64,000 bases of DNA from Spartobacteria bacterium (GCA_003134785.1 PLCN01000007.1:16443-80442), one strand, 5' to 3'. Positions 1 through 8,076 are shown, numbered from the stretch's first letter. Notes: generated from the sequence alone by a model not told the origin. Translations and numbers: made by a program.

Positions 1-691
1 GAGACTCGGCCGCGGCGAATGATTCGTTAAATTCCTTCGCAATCGCGGACGTCACAGAGCTTCCGCCAATCGGGACACTCCGCGTGAAAATTTTTCCCGG
101 CTCGATAAAAAGAAGGTTCGTCGTGCGCGCGCCGATATCGACGAGGAGCGAACAACCCTCCAACTCGCCGTAGTTATAGCGAAACGCGTTATAGAGAGCC
201 ATTGTCGCCAGGTCCACAATCGACGTCCGCAGACCCGTTTCCTCGACCGCGTCGTTGATCTCCTCGAGCAGGTCCGCCTTGATGGCGGCAAGGATCACCT
301 GGATTTGCTCGCCCTCGCCCCCACCGACGAGTTGATAATCCCAAACTACTTCGTCGATCGGGAACGGAACGTTTTGTTGCGCCTCAAAGAAAATAATCCG
401 CTCGATTTTTTCTTCTTCGATCGGCGGCAGCTTCACGAAGCGCGCGAAAACCGATTCCTCCGCGACCGTGTAGCTGACTGGTCCGCCTCTGATTTCCAGC
501 TCCGCCATCATCTCACGCACCGTGGCGACAATCTGGGCGCGGCGAGATGTTTCTCTGCTTGGATCGGCCAGAAGCTCTCGTGATCGGTAGCCGCATAGGA
601 TCAATCCGCCCTGCGGTTGAACGCGAAACTCCGCCAGTTCGAGGCTCTGCGAGCCGAGGTTGAGAGTGGTGATGCGCGTCCGGGGGGACAT
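1..691 (-). CDS. pilM: Type IV pilus assembly protein PilM, 3' end cut off by window edge
   Basis: The gene runs off the left edge, so the ORF track misses it; I translated it by hand from an ATG at 691. About 230 N-terminal residues are visible out of roughly 350 in the family. PilM is an actin-like cytoplasmic ATPase that binds PilN and links the pilus motor to the inner-membrane platform. The N-terminus has the actin-fold strand TTLNLGSQSLELAEF. Around residue 185 is the second phosphate-binding motif LVDIGARTTNLLF, followed by FTRSVPIGGSSVTSAIA. All are typical of PilM. The overlapping track ORFs (52..291, 305..583, 513..827) are shadows. Further pil genes would be expected just left of the window. 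The frame is open throughout, and family assignment is confident. Confidence 0.88.
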   Translation of the reverse strand, partial: MSPRTRITTLNLGSQSLELAEFRVQPQGGLILCGYRSRELLADPSRETSRRAQIVATVREMMAELEIRGGPVSYTVAEESVFARFVKLPPIEEEKIERIIFFEAQQNVPFPIDEVVWDYQLVGGGEGEQIQVILAAIKADLLEEINDAVEETGLRTSIVDLATMALYNAFRYNYGELEGCSLLVDIGARTTNLLFIEPGKIFTRSVPIGGSSVTSAIAKEFNESFAAAES

Positions 692-704
692 TCCATCTGC
701 GAGA

Positions 705-757
705 ATTCCACAGTTCGCCCGGCTTACGCCAGCTCAAATTACGGAAAAGAACAGATG
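705..757. repeat. Imperfect direct repeat, left copy
   Basis: About 53 bp, roughly 80% identical by eye to 1868..1921. Both copies contain CGCCAGC followed by an A-rich stretch and GGAAAAG(A/G)ACAGATG. The two copies bracket the retropepsin-like gene in the same orientation. Confidence 0.6.
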
Positions 758-760
758 AAA

Positions 761-813
761 AGGCGTTTGTGCCAGACGCTGTTTCATTGGCCAGGCGTTT
801 GGCACAAACGCCT
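761..813. repeat. Palindromic element, family H
   Basis: The arms AGGCGTTTGTGCCA (761-774) and TGGCACAAACGCCT (800-813) are perfect reverse complements around a 25-nt loop. The element lies between the 3' end of the retropepsin gene and the 5' end of pilM. A second family member is at 41183..41247. A transcript could fold into a strong hairpin, but no U-tract follows. Confidence 0.8.
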
Positions 814-838
814 CCACCTTTAGTCAATCCGGAGTTTC

Positions 839-1855
839 CTACAGCGGATAGAAGTAGAGCTTCTTCTGGCCGAAATCGATGATCGTGCCGTTCTTCCCCA
901 GAATGTCCATCCCGAGCAGGCCGATGATTTTGCCGCGGCTGCTATCGTAAAATGCGAACCGCCCAACACGCAAATCAGGCGCACGCACATTGACCCCCGC
1001 GATCCGGAATGAGCCGAGATTGGTCAGCTTCGTCCGCGTCTCAGCGCCGGCAGCGTCGATGAGCAGGTTGCGTGAGCTGTACATTCGCGCCTTCATTTGC
1101 GGGCTGAAACGCTCGTCCACCGTGGCAAAGGTGGCGCCGGTATCGACGAACATTGCGCCCGGCGCGCCGTTGATCTCCACGGCCACCAGACAGTGATTGC
1201 GAATAATCGCGAATGGAACACCGGCCAGCCCTGCAGCCTTCAGCGCCCCGCCGATCACGGCCCGGCGTCCCGTCCCCGGCGGACGGAGATAAAGACGCAG
1301 GTTCTGCAGATCGATGATGGCGGAGCACGTACTTAGGAATCCCGAACCGATGAAACCGTCGGCATTTATATTGTGGTGGGTGTAGGAATGCTGCAGGCCT
1401 CCGATCGTTCCGAAGAAAATGGGCACCTGCCGCATGAGCACGTTGCCCAGGGAGACTGTGTCGGCCACGCCTTTCTTGAAGCCTAACATTTCCTGGCCGC
1501 TCGCGGATCGGCCGAACCGATTCACCCCTTGCACGGGCGAATGCAGGACCGTCCCAAACTCGCTCTCCACGGTAATGCCTTCGTCCGACCAGCCGGTGTC
1601 AACGATCAGGCGGGCCTTGCGTCCATTGATCGTGGCCGACACCGTGAGGGTGTTGGGCTCCGGTCGCTGCAACTCGACCATTCCGTAGCCGTCGCGCCGC
1701 AAAACCTCCAGCGAGATGCGGGCGTTGGCCGTGACGGCAAAGAAACAGATTGCCGAATTTAGTAGAAGAAGCAGGGCAATCTGCTTGCGAAAATGTCGGG
1801 TCACGGTCCTCCGCGAATTACGATTGAGTCCAGGGATGCGTGTCAGGGGGAACAT
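839..1855 (-). CDS. Secreted protein with two retropepsin-like aspartic protease domains
   Basis: 338 aa. A hydrophobic segment at about residues 26-45, ending ANA, looks like a signal peptide, so the protein is probably periplasmic or exported. Two pepsin-type active-site motifs are present: IVDTGWSDEG (DTG at 86-88) and FVDTGATFATVD (DTG at 238-240). Each is followed about 80-90 residues later by a matching strand pair, GFIGSGFLSTCSAIIDL and GLLGMDILGKNGTIIDF. The protein is therefore two tandem single-lobe retropepsin folds that could pair within the chain as in pepsin. Substrate is unknown. The stop is a TAG inside CTGTAG. Fold assignment is good; proteolytic activity is inferred. Confidence 0.75.
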   Translation of the reverse strand: MFPLTRIPGLNRNSRRTVTRHFRKQIALLLLLNSAICFFAVTANARISLEVLRRDGYGMVELQRPEPNTLTVSATINGRKARLIVDTGWSDEGITVESEFGTVLHSPVQGVNRFGRSASGQEMLGFKKGVADTVSLGNVLMRQVPIFFGTIGGLQHSYTHHNINADGFIGSGFLSTCSAIIDLQNLRLYLRPPGTGRRAVIGGALKAAGLAGVPFAIIRNHCLVAVEINGAPGAMFVDTGATFATVDERFSPQMKARMYSSRNLLIDAAGAETRTKLTNLGSFRIAGVNVRAPDLRVGRFAFYDSSRGKIIGLLGMDILGKNGTIIDFGQKKLYFYPL

Positions 1856-1867
1856 TTGATCGGGAGG

Positions 1868-1921
1868 ATTCTACAATTCGGCCCCCTCACGCCAGCCTAA
1901 AACTGCGGAAAAGGACAGATG
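1868..1921. repeat. Imperfect direct repeat, right copy
   Basis: Partner of 705..757, lying just upstream of the retropepsin-like gene start. It is followed by a degenerate stretch (GGTCGTAGACCACCGC) resembling family A. Confidence 0.6.
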
Positions 1922-1964
1922 GGGGTCGTAGACCACCGCGATAAATGCGGTCCTAATAGAATGG

Positions 1965-2459
1965 TCAGGAGCCCATTTGCTCCATCGCCTTGTGCATCTC
2001 CTCCGGAGTGACATCCCTGACATGGGTGCCGATCGACCATTGATGACCGAAAGGGTCTTCCAGCTTGCCGTAGCGATCGCCCCAGAACATGTCGTCGAGC
2101 GGCATGGTGACCTTCGCGCCCGCGCGCACTGCTTGCTCGAAGGCGGCATCCGCGTTCTCGACGTAGAGATGAATCGTGACGGGCGAACCTTTGAGATGTT
2201 TCGGACCGTAGGAATTCCAGTTTGGGTTCTCGTCGTTGAGCATTATGACTGAATTGCCGATGCGGATGCTGGCATGCATCAGCTTGCCGTCCGAGCCCAG
2301 CATGCGGCTGAGTTCGACCGCACCGAAAGCCTTCTGGTAGAATTCGACCGCATCGGTCGCCCCCGCACAAATCAGGTGCGGCGTTACCGTGTGCATGCCC
2401 TCAGGAATCGGTCTGACCGAGGGGTTCGTGCTGTTATTTTCCTTACCGGTTGGGTTCAT
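1965..2459 (-). CDS. VOC family (glyoxalase/PhnB-like) protein
   Basis: 164 aa from the ATG at 2459. I prefer this to the track start at 2558 because AGAAGGAGG lies a few bases upstream of it and the extra 33 residues do not look coding. The fold is a single vicinal-oxygen-chelate module of the PhnB/glyoxalase-bleomycin resistance type: HTVTPHLICAGATDAVEFY at the start, then MLNDENP, TIHLYVENADAAFEQAV and a DPFGHQWSIGTH ending. Such proteins bind a metal and act on small molecules, but this subgroup has no fixed substrate. It is cytoplasmic, with no signal peptide. Downstream lies a degenerate repeat stretch, upstream a broken AHSA1 gene. Confidence 0.82.
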   Translation of the reverse strand: MNPTGKENNSTNPSVRPIPEGMHTVTPHLICAGATDAVEFYQKAFGAVELSRMLGSDGKLMHASIRIGNSVIMLNDENPNWNSYGPKHLKGSPVTIHLYVENADAAFEQAVRAGAKVTMPLDDMFWGDRYGKLEDPFGHQWSIGTHVRDVTPEEMHKAMEQMGS

Positions 2460-2554
2460 GGCTCCTCCTTCTCTTAGTTTGAGTTCGTCGTGTGATGCGG
2501 TGAAGCTACAGTGACGAATGACGAGGGGCGAGTGACAAGCGGAAAGATCGACGG

Positions 2555-2868
2555 TCATCGTCCTTCGCCGACTTCGGCGGAGAGCCGGAACTCGACCAGG
2601 GTGGATGGTTCCTTCGAATAATCCTTCTGCGAATCGATGGCGTAAGGATGCCAGGTAAAGGAGAAGAGGCGTTCGGGTTCCATCTTCTGCACGACCGCTT
2701 CAAATTTTAGATGCTCGTAACCGGGATAGGTGATGTGGCCCCGCGAGGTTTGATCGGGAACGAAGGGCGCCTCCAGGTTGACCGGGAACCTCTTCGAGAA
2801 TTCCCGGTAGTCAGTCAAAGCCCACCAGACTCGCGCGATCGGCCACCGCCTACAGGATGCGGAGATTC
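2555..2868 (-). pseudogene. Remnant of an AHSA1/SRPBCC-domain protein
   Basis: The C-terminal half of track ORF 2555..3157 reads as the core of an AHSA1-type SRPBCC domain: ARVWWALTDYREFSKRF, then KFEAVVQKMEPERLFSFTWH and a TLVEF strand. The expected N-terminal strand before RVW is replaced by sequence derived from a family A palindrome (AVYDRR in translation). The frame ends right after TLVEFRLSAEVGEGR, where intact members continue for 40-60 residues with a TVVESGF-type helix region. The first ~80 residues of the track ORF resemble nothing. I read this as a gene broken at both ends. Confidence 0.65.
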
Positions 2869-2892
2869 GGCGGTCATAGACCGCCGCTACAG
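2869..2892. repeat. Family A repeat, single copy
   Basis: Contains GGCGGTCATAGACCGCC followed by GCTACAG, identical to copies at 8597 and 55358. The GGCGGTC/GACCGCC arms form a small hairpin. It sits at the broken 5' end of the AHSA1 remnant. Confidence 0.8.
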
Positions 2893-2984
2893 AAGGCGAT
2901 GCAATTCGACGGTCATTGGCGCTGCCTCCCAATCGCAAAACCCTTTGCTGAATCCAAATTGAAGGCGAACTCCGTCTCATAGTC

Positions 2985-4223
2985 ATGACAAGCATTCGCT
3001 CGATCTCTTCCAGGTTATTGATTTCCATTTTCCCGGCGATCGTCCTCTTGACGGCAGCGGCCCTAGCGGAGGCCGCGCCGCAAAGTCTTTCGCTCGAGAT
3101 CAAAGAGGGAAAACTTGCGGGTCCGGGCGCGGAGGTCATCCGGCCCGAATTGGCCAAGGCGCAATTTATTCTCTTTGGCGAAGATCACGGTTTCGCGGAT
3201 TCGCCGATTGTCCTGCGCGCCATCGCACGCGAGGCGCGGCCGTTCGGTTTCAAGTATCACGTGGTCGAGGTCGGGCCGCTTTCCACCGCCATGATCCGCG
3301 AAAAACTGGCGTACGATGGCACTCCGGGATTGCACCAATTGGTCCACGAGGTTCCGCTGGGAATTCCTTTTCTTTCGTTGAAAGACGATGCGGAACTGGC
3401 CAGTGACTTTCTCGGGCATGACTCCAAAGGGAAGCCATACCTCTGGGGGATCGATCAGGAATTTATTGGCTCGCCTCCGTTTCATTTAAAACGCCTGGTG
3501 GAAATCGCGCCTAACGAGTCCGCGCGCGCGGCCGCCGGGAAGCTGCTCGCGGAAGAGAAGGACGCGGCGGAAAAAGGAGCGCAGGACAAATTCCTGCTCA
3601 CGCGCTTCCACGAAACGGATTTCGCCGCACTGGACGTCCAGTTCAAAGGACAAGCCGAAGCGCAAAATATCATTGCGGAATTGAAAGAGAGTGCCGCTGT
3701 CTATCAACTTTGGATGAGCGGTCACAATTACGAAAACAATGCGCGCCGCGCACGGCTGCTCGCGAAAAATTTCCTGGCTAATTACAAGTCGGCGGCCGAG
3801 CCCCAGCCCAAGATCGTATTCAAGATGGGCCTGGAGCATGTGGCGCTCGGCACCACGACCATCAACACGATTGATCTGGGCACGCTGGCGACATCCATCG
3901 CACGAGTGAATGGCCAGACGGCCTTGCGGATCGCTTTTCTACCCACGGGCGGACACAACACTGCTTTTGCGCCAAAGCCTGGGAATCCCGCCAGCGTTCA
4001 GGTCTATGACAGCACGGAGACGAAGGAATTCTTCGCGGCCATAGGACTCGATGCTGCGGCGCTCCCGAAGGATGGCTGGACGCTGGTGCCGCTGGAACCG
4101 ATCCGCCAATCGCTCGATACCAAGGGCATCGACGCTCTCAAACCGTTCTCGCGCTTTACGCTGCTCGGATACGATTACGTTATCACCACGCCGGACGCGA
4201 AGGCGGGCGTATCGCTCTATTGA
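2985..4223 (+). CDS. Secreted ChaN/erythromycin-esterase-like protein of unknown function
   Basis: 412 aa with an N-terminal signal peptide (hydrophobic core SIFPAIVLLTAAALAEA). The mature part has FILFGEDHGFADSPIVLRAI near residue 60, VEVGPLSTAMI, a central SGHNYENNARRARLL block, and KMGLEHVALGTTT and PTGGHNTAF later. The acidic/His strand, the Glu in VVEVGP and the later His/Asn positions recall the EreA/ChaN/TIKI-like superfamily, which holds esterase- and metal-dependent members. I cannot name the substrate. The divergent neighbour is the broken AHSA1 gene. The overlapping track ORF 4051..5148 is a shadow. The call is a superfamily-level guess. Confidence 0.6.
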   Translation: MTSIRSISSRLLISIFPAIVLLTAAALAEAAPQSLSLEIKEGKLAGPGAEVIRPELAKAQFILFGEDHGFADSPIVLRAIAREARPFGFKYHVVEVGPLSTAMIREKLAYDGTPGLHQLVHEVPLGIPFLSLKDDAELASDFLGHDSKGKPYLWGIDQEFIGSPPFHLKRLVEIAPNESARAAAGKLLAEEKDAAEKGAQDKFLLTRFHETDFAALDVQFKGQAEAQNIIAELKESAAVYQLWMSGHNYENNARRARLLAKNFLANYKSAAEPQPKIVFKMGLEHVALGTTTINTIDLGTLATSIARVNGQTALRIAFLPTGGHNTAFAPKPGNPASVQVYDSTETKEFFAAIGLDAAALPKDGWTLVPLEPIRQSLDTKGIDALKPFSRFTLLGYDYVITTPDAKAGVSLY

Positions 4224-4225
4224 AA

Positions 4226-4245
4226 CGGTCGTAGTGCGCCGCTAC
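4226..4245. repeat. Degenerate family A half copy
   Basis: CGGTCGTAGTGCGCCGCTAC directly follows the stop of the ChaN/Ere-like gene and matches the 3' part of family A with a few changes. The rest of the gap to 4407 shows nothing recognisable. Confidence 0.4.
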
Positions 4246-4407
4246 GAATCCAACGCGGTCAATCGATTGAGATTTTTTTCCGGCCCCCGCGATCAATTCT
4301 TTTTCGATCGCCGGCCAGCGATCGTGGGCCTTGCCGCCTACCCGCAAGCCGGCTACGGTGTAACCGGTGGAGGCAACATCTTCGTAAAACCGGAACCAAG
4401 AGCAGCG

Positions 4408-5046
4408 TTACGGCCGCTCTTGAAAGACTTGCGCCTTACGCTTCCTCATTTCTTCGGCGATCGTCCGGGCGTCGCCGCCTTCAGCGTGCAACTTCTCGAT
4501 GATGTTATCATAACTCTGTTCGTCGCGGTTTTGGCTCAGCTTGAAAACATTCTCGAGCTCCCGCACTTCCATCTCGAAAGCGACGATCGCGTTTTTCAAG
4601 GAATCGACATAGGCCTTCGGCAAGTGGCGGAAGAGGGCGGGCGAATTTTCGTCATTCTCGAAGCGGGCCGTGGTTTGTTCGAGGATCCTCAAAAGCTCCG
4701 ATTCGCCGAGGAACCGGATTTTACCGCGAGCATGCACGCTCATGTAATTCCAGGTGGAACCGGTCTGCGGATTCGAATACCAGCGCGCGCTCACATAAGT
4801 GTGCGCCCCCGAAAAGACACAAAGCGCCTCGCTATTTTCCTGAAACGCTTTGTGATGATCGGTATTTCGCATCATGTGCCCGCGCAGAAAGAGGCGCTCG
4901 CCTTCTCGCCCGTGAACCAAGACCGGTACTTGCGTCGCGACCGGCACGCGATCGCCGGAGCCAATCAACATGGCAAACGGATGTTGGTGGATAAAATCGA
5001 GGACGGCCTGCCGCTCTCTCTCCTTAAAGTAAGGCAAATCGTACAT
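4408..5046 (-). CDS. PaiB-like FMN-binding negative transcriptional regulator
   Basis: 212 aa from the ATG at 5046 (MYDLPYFKERERQ). The track extends it to 5355, but that extra part crosses a family I repeat and is not conserved-looking. The protein has the PaiB split-barrel FMN-binding fold: FAMLIGSGDRVPVATQVPVL, LRGHMMRNTDHHKAF, VFSGAHTYVSARWYSNP and TWNYMSVHARGKIRFL. Length matches the roughly 200-210 aa family. B. subtilis PaiB is linked to control of sporulation and protease genes; whether this one regulates transcription or is a flavin-binding enzyme cannot be told. It has no obvious operon partners. Confidence 0.85.
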   Translation of the reverse strand: MYDLPYFKERERQAVLDFIHQHPFAMLIGSGDRVPVATQVPVLVHGREGERLFLRGHMMRNTDHHKAFQENSEALCVFSGAHTYVSARWYSNPQTGSTWNYMSVHARGKIRFLGESELLRILEQTTARFENDENSPALFRHLPKAYVDSLKNAIVAFEMEVRELENVFKLSQNRDEQSYDNIIEKLHAEGGDARTIAEEMRKRKAQVFQERP

Positions 5047-5136
5047 GATGATTACTTTGCCTTGGAATTTAATTGGGGGCCAGAACGCGTGCTCAGAAAA
5101 AGTAGGCAAGAACGTCGCCGGCCGTTGGCTGGAAGA

Positions 5137-5184
5137 TGGTTTTGGTGACGCCAAAACCAACGCGCGGGACACGCGCGCTACCCA
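5137..5184. repeat. Family I repeat, single arm
   Basis: The reverse strand reads GGGTAGCGCGCGTG, then GCGTTGGTTTTGGCG, close to the arms of the palindrome at 33474..33606. It lies between the PaiB-like gene and the divergent secreted protein. Confidence 0.65.
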
Positions 5185-5268
5185 GGCGAATGCACCACGG
5201 GTAGACGCTCTGCTTTCTTCCCAGAAATTTTGCTGGCGTTCGCGACGTTTCGGAGGAGAATTCTCGCC

Positions 5269-5751
5269 ATGGCCAAACGCGCACTCTTCGCCGTCGCTGG
5301 ATTTTTTGGGCTGTGTTTTTCGTTGTCCGCGCTGCCGACCCAGAGCCCGGAACAATACCTTTTCGAGGGCAACACGTTGAACCGTCCATTTCTCGGGCTT
5401 GCGCCACTCTCGCTCGCGGATCAGGAGCGCGTTTCATTCATGAGTGCTTTCACGTGGCAAACGCCGGTGGATTTTCTTCCACCTTTCAACCCGCCTGAGC
5501 CGCAGGACGCAGAGGTTTCAACGACGTCCGAGCGCAGGAATTCGGCCGATCGCTCCGTTGAAATGCGCGCTCCGGATCGGTTTTATTTCAGCGGACAAAT
5601 GGGCTTCCTTTACGGAACATCCAGCGGCAAATACGGTCGCACCGATTTTCAATCCTACATTTTCGGAACCGTGGGGACTGACAAATTCTCCATCACCGCC
5701 GGCGTACTCCATCAGGAGTCGAGCGGACACGTTCCGCGCTGGGGCCGATAA
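5269..5751 (+). CDS. Secreted protein of unknown function
   Basis: 160 aa from the ATG at 5269, which is preceded by GGAGGAG at good spacing; the track start 39 bases upstream lacks one. A signal peptide (AVAGFFGLCFSLSA) is clear. The mature part is mixed, with a Pro-rich stretch (FLPPFNPPEP) and a C-terminal region FYFSGQMGFLYGTSSG then FQSYIFGTVGTDKFSITAG. The alternating aromatic and Gly pattern suggests beta strands, possibly one part of an outer-membrane or beta-sandwich protein. It resembles no family I can name. It converges on the NTF2-like gene. Confidence 0.6.
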   Translation: MAKRALFAVAGFFGLCFSLSALPTQSPEQYLFEGNTLNRPFLGLAPLSLADQERVSFMSAFTWQTPVDFLPPFNPPEPQDAEVSTTSERRNSADRSVEMRAPDRFYFSGQMGFLYGTSSGKYGRTDFQSYIFGTVGTDKFSITAGVLHQESSGHVPRWGR

Positions 5752-5772
5752 GCTCCGCGGCCCGCCTTAGGG

Positions 5773-6249
5773 TTACGGCACCGGGGTAGGTGTGGGCGTA
5801 TTCGGGATCGCTGTAGCCTGCCAGCCAACTGCCTGCCATTTGCCGTTCCGTTTCAGGAACGTGCCGGTGTTCAGATAATTGGTGATCGTTTTCGCCCCCG
5901 CTTTCTCCGTCGTGGCCACCAGACGAAAGGCGACAATGGCGGTGTCGCCGTATTGCTGAATGCGAACGTCTTCCGCGGTGTAAACGTTGGTCTCGTCGCC
6001 TGGCTTCGCCGACCCCTCCTCGCGCAACTCGCGCATGATGTCCGCTTTGCCTTTACGGCGGCCTTTCGCCGAGGTGTAGATCAAGTCATCCGCCCAAAAG
6101 CGGTCGTGCATTGCGCTGTCGTTGCGGCCGGCGCCGGCTAGGAAATCTCTTAGGAGCTTCGTGAGTTCGCCCGCGTCCGGCGCGTTCTGCCCGCGGAGTC
6201 CGCCGGCAACGCAGAGCAGCAATGTGGCAGAGAGAAGAATTTGTTTCAT
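5773..6249 (-). CDS. Secreted NTF2-like (DUF4440-type) protein
   Basis: 158 aa from the ATG at 6249 (MKQILLSATLLLCVAGG), which starts a clean signal peptide; the track start at 6306 adds 19 unlikely residues. The mature domain has the NTF2-like pattern of the SnoaL/DUF4440 group: LTKLLRDFLAGAGRNDSAMHDRFWADDLIYTSAKGR, then VYTAEDVRIQQYGDTAIVAF, TGTFLKRNGKWQAVGWQAT. A Pro/Thr tail (TPTPTP) closes it. Members are small cone-shaped domains used as enzymes or binding modules. Role here is unknown. Confidence 0.75.
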   Translation of the reverse strand: MKQILLSATLLLCVAGGLRGQNAPDAGELTKLLRDFLAGAGRNDSAMHDRFWADDLIYTSAKGRRKGKADIMRELREEGSAKPGDETNVYTAEDVRIQQYGDTAIVAFRLVATTEKAGAKTITNYLNTGTFLKRNGKWQAVGWQATAIPNTPTPTPVP

Positions 6250-6423
6250 GGGATTGAAGCAGTGATCAGGGACAACTGACGCGTGGCAAGCGAAAAGTGG
6301 CCGCATCTTTGGTGACAGGCTGCGTCTTTTTCCTGCGTCGGGCCGATTGGAGCGCGATAGATTTCTTGTGTAACCGAGTCGCTCCCGCCGCTGTCACATA
6401 AGAAGGCGGTGGACCGAAATTTT

Positions 6424-6795
6424 ATGGGAGCAACTCTGAAGATTTTGGCGGTGGACGACGAGCCGGCAATTGGCGCTTCGCTCTCTTTTATTTTCGAACG
6501 CCCCCGCTATGAGCTGACCAGCGCCCGCAATGGTAACGACGCGCTGGCTCGGCTTTCAGCCGATCCTGCTCCCTACGACGTGATCATCACCGATAACGAG
6601 ATGCCGCACCTTTCAGGCGTGGAACTGGTGCGTGCGCTGCGCCAACGGAGCTTCCGCGGCAAGATCATGGTCTTATCGGGCCACCTCACCGACGAAATTC
6701 GAGCTAGCTACGAGCAAATGAAGGTGGACGTCATCCTCGACAAGCCCTTCGATGTTCACGAACTGCGCCACACGCTGGATCTCTTGGTGGCCTGA
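6424..6795 (+). CDS. Single-domain response regulator receiver
   Basis: 123 aa from ATG 6424; a GTG at 6409 is also possible. This is a CheY-like receiver with no output domain. The acidic pair is DD (residues 11-12 in AVDDEP), the likely phosphoacceptor is Asp57 in DVIITDNEMP, the switch Ser is in VLSGH, and the conserved Lys is 107 in LDKPF. Stand-alone receivers relay phosphate or signal by binding a partner. No histidine kinase is nearby, so its partner is unknown. Confidence 0.88.
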   Translation: MGATLKILAVDDEPAIGASLSFIFERPRYELTSARNGNDALARLSADPAPYDVIITDNEMPHLSGVELVRALRQRSFRGKIMVLSGHLTDEIRASYEQMKVDVILDKPFDVHELRHTLDLLVA

Positions 6796-6853
6796 GTATT
6801 GCCGTCACTCTGCGTTCGGCCGATCTGTAAAAGGTTGGGCTTTCATTTAATAG

Positions 6854-6881
6854 TTGGCAGGTTATCTCATGCTTTTATGCT
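6854..6881 (+). promoter_or_regulatory. Possible sigma70-type promoter for the 6912-8002 gene pair
   Basis: TTGGCA (6854-6859) and TATGCT (6876-6881) are separated by 16 bp. They lie about 30 bp upstream of the start at 6912, in the AT-richest part of the gap. Position and spacing fit; no transcript evidence. Confidence 0.4.
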
Positions 6882-6911
6882 TCGTCGCAGGATGCTTGAT
6901 TTTGCAGTGCC

Positions 6912-7421
6912 ATGAACTTGCCGTTATCCACTCTTCCTCGAACCAACTCCGACGATCGCTGGAAGTTTCTGCGCGATGTCCTGGTCTTTCAACTCAAGAT
7001 GTTTCTCGATAATGTGCGCGGCTTCGCGCTGATGCCAGTCTCACTGGCCGCGGCGCTGATCGACCTTTTCTATCGAGGTGAACGCGAAGGCGCGCTTTTC
7101 TACAGGGTGCTGAGGTGGGGCTTGCACAGCGAAATGGTGATCGATGTCTACAGCGCGATCGAGCATCACGAAGCGAGCGATTTCAAAATAAGCAGGAACT
7201 ATACGGTGGATGGCGTCATCGCTCGGCTGGAGGGCGTGGTGGTGCGCGAAGTGGAGAAGGGTGGCACGGCGGCCACCGTCAAAGCCGCGATGGATCGCGC
7301 GATCGACCAGTTTCACGCTGAAACGGGTGGCGCGCGTGACGCGGTCGTGCGCACGGCGGAGAAACTGCGGAGCAAGTTCGATCGCGACGCCGACGGGAAA
7401 GATTCGGCGGATTCATCATGA
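6912..7421 (+). CDS. Conserved-looking protein of unknown function
   Basis: 169 aa. I do not recognise the family. The N-terminal half has a helix-rich hydrophobic stretch (VLVFQLKMFLDNVRGFALMPVSLAAALIDLFY) that could be amphipathic or membrane-associated. The C-terminal half is charged and probably helical (AATVKAAMDRAIDQF, VVRTAEKLRSKFD). Its stop overlaps the start of the HD-domain gene by 4 bp (ATGA), so the two are probably co-translated. The pairing suggests a shared job, but no function can be assigned. Confidence 0.65.
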   Translation: MNLPLSTLPRTNSDDRWKFLRDVLVFQLKMFLDNVRGFALMPVSLAAALIDLFYRGEREGALFYRVLRWGLHSEMVIDVYSAIEHHEASDFKISRNYTVDGVIARLEGVVVREVEKGGTAATVKAAMDRAIDQFHAETGGARDAVVRTAEKLRSKFDRDADGKDSADSS

Positions 7422-8002
7422 TGCTTGCCGACCGCGCCTTAGCCCTCCTGCATGAATGGGTCCAATCTGAAAGCTTGCGGCGCCATTGCTACGCGGTCGC
7501 TGATTCGACGCGGCATTTCGCGCAGTTGCGGGGCGCGGATGCGGATTTATGGGAAGCGGTCGGACTGCTTCACGACATGGATTACGAGCGGCATCCGAAC
7601 CAGGATCAAAGTCCCACCGAAGGACACCCTTTTGTGGGAGTAGCCAGCCTGCGCGAGCAGGGATGGAGTGATGAGGTTTGCCGCGCGATTCTTTCGCACG
7701 CGGATTATTCGCGCGTCACGCGCCAGACGCCGCTCGAGCAAACGCTTTACGCGGTGGATGAACTGAGCGGTTTCGTGATGGCGGTCGCGCGAGTGCGACC
7801 ATCCAAGAGTATCCATGAGGTGGACGTGGCCGCGGTGAAGAAGAAGATGAAGGACAAAGCCTTTGCGCGCGCCGTGAACCGCGATGACATCGTGCGCGGA
7901 GCAGCGGAGTTGCAGATGCCGCTGGAGGAAGTAATCGCCGGTGTGATCGCGGCGCTGACAGGTGATGCGGAGAGGCTGGGACTTGCGGGAACCGCGAGCT
8001 GA
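7418..8002 (+). CDS. HD-domain phosphohydrolase
   Basis: 194 aa. The metal-binding HD-superfamily residues are all visible: His23 (RRHCYAV), the His-Asp pair 52-53 in GLLHDMDYERHP, a further His in EGHPFVG, His94 in ILSHADYS, and Asp114 in YAVDELSGF. HD proteins of this length are usually metal-dependent phosphohydrolases acting on nucleotides or other phosphate esters; the substrate is not inferable. It overlaps the upstream unknown gene by 4 bp and ends about 75 bp from the convergent TonB-like gene. Confidence 0.85.
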   Translation: MMLADRALALLHEWVQSESLRRHCYAVADSTRHFAQLRGADADLWEAVGLLHDMDYERHPNQDQSPTEGHPFVGVASLREQGWSDEVCRAILSHADYSRVTRQTPLEQTLYAVDELSGFVMAVARVRPSKSIHEVDVAAVKKKMKDKAFARAVNRDDIVRGAAELQMPLEEVIAGVIAALTGDAERLGLAGTAS

Positions 8003-8076
8003 TACAATTCAGACGAAAGGCGACCCGCCGGTTTAGGGCGCGGGTTAAGCGATAGCTCAGCAACACCGTGGACCGG

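Noticed and set aside
4051-5148. 365-aa plus-strand ORF
   Set aside because: It overlaps the ChaN/Ere-like gene in another frame and is antisense to the PaiB-like gene, both of which have clear family patterns; its own translation has none.
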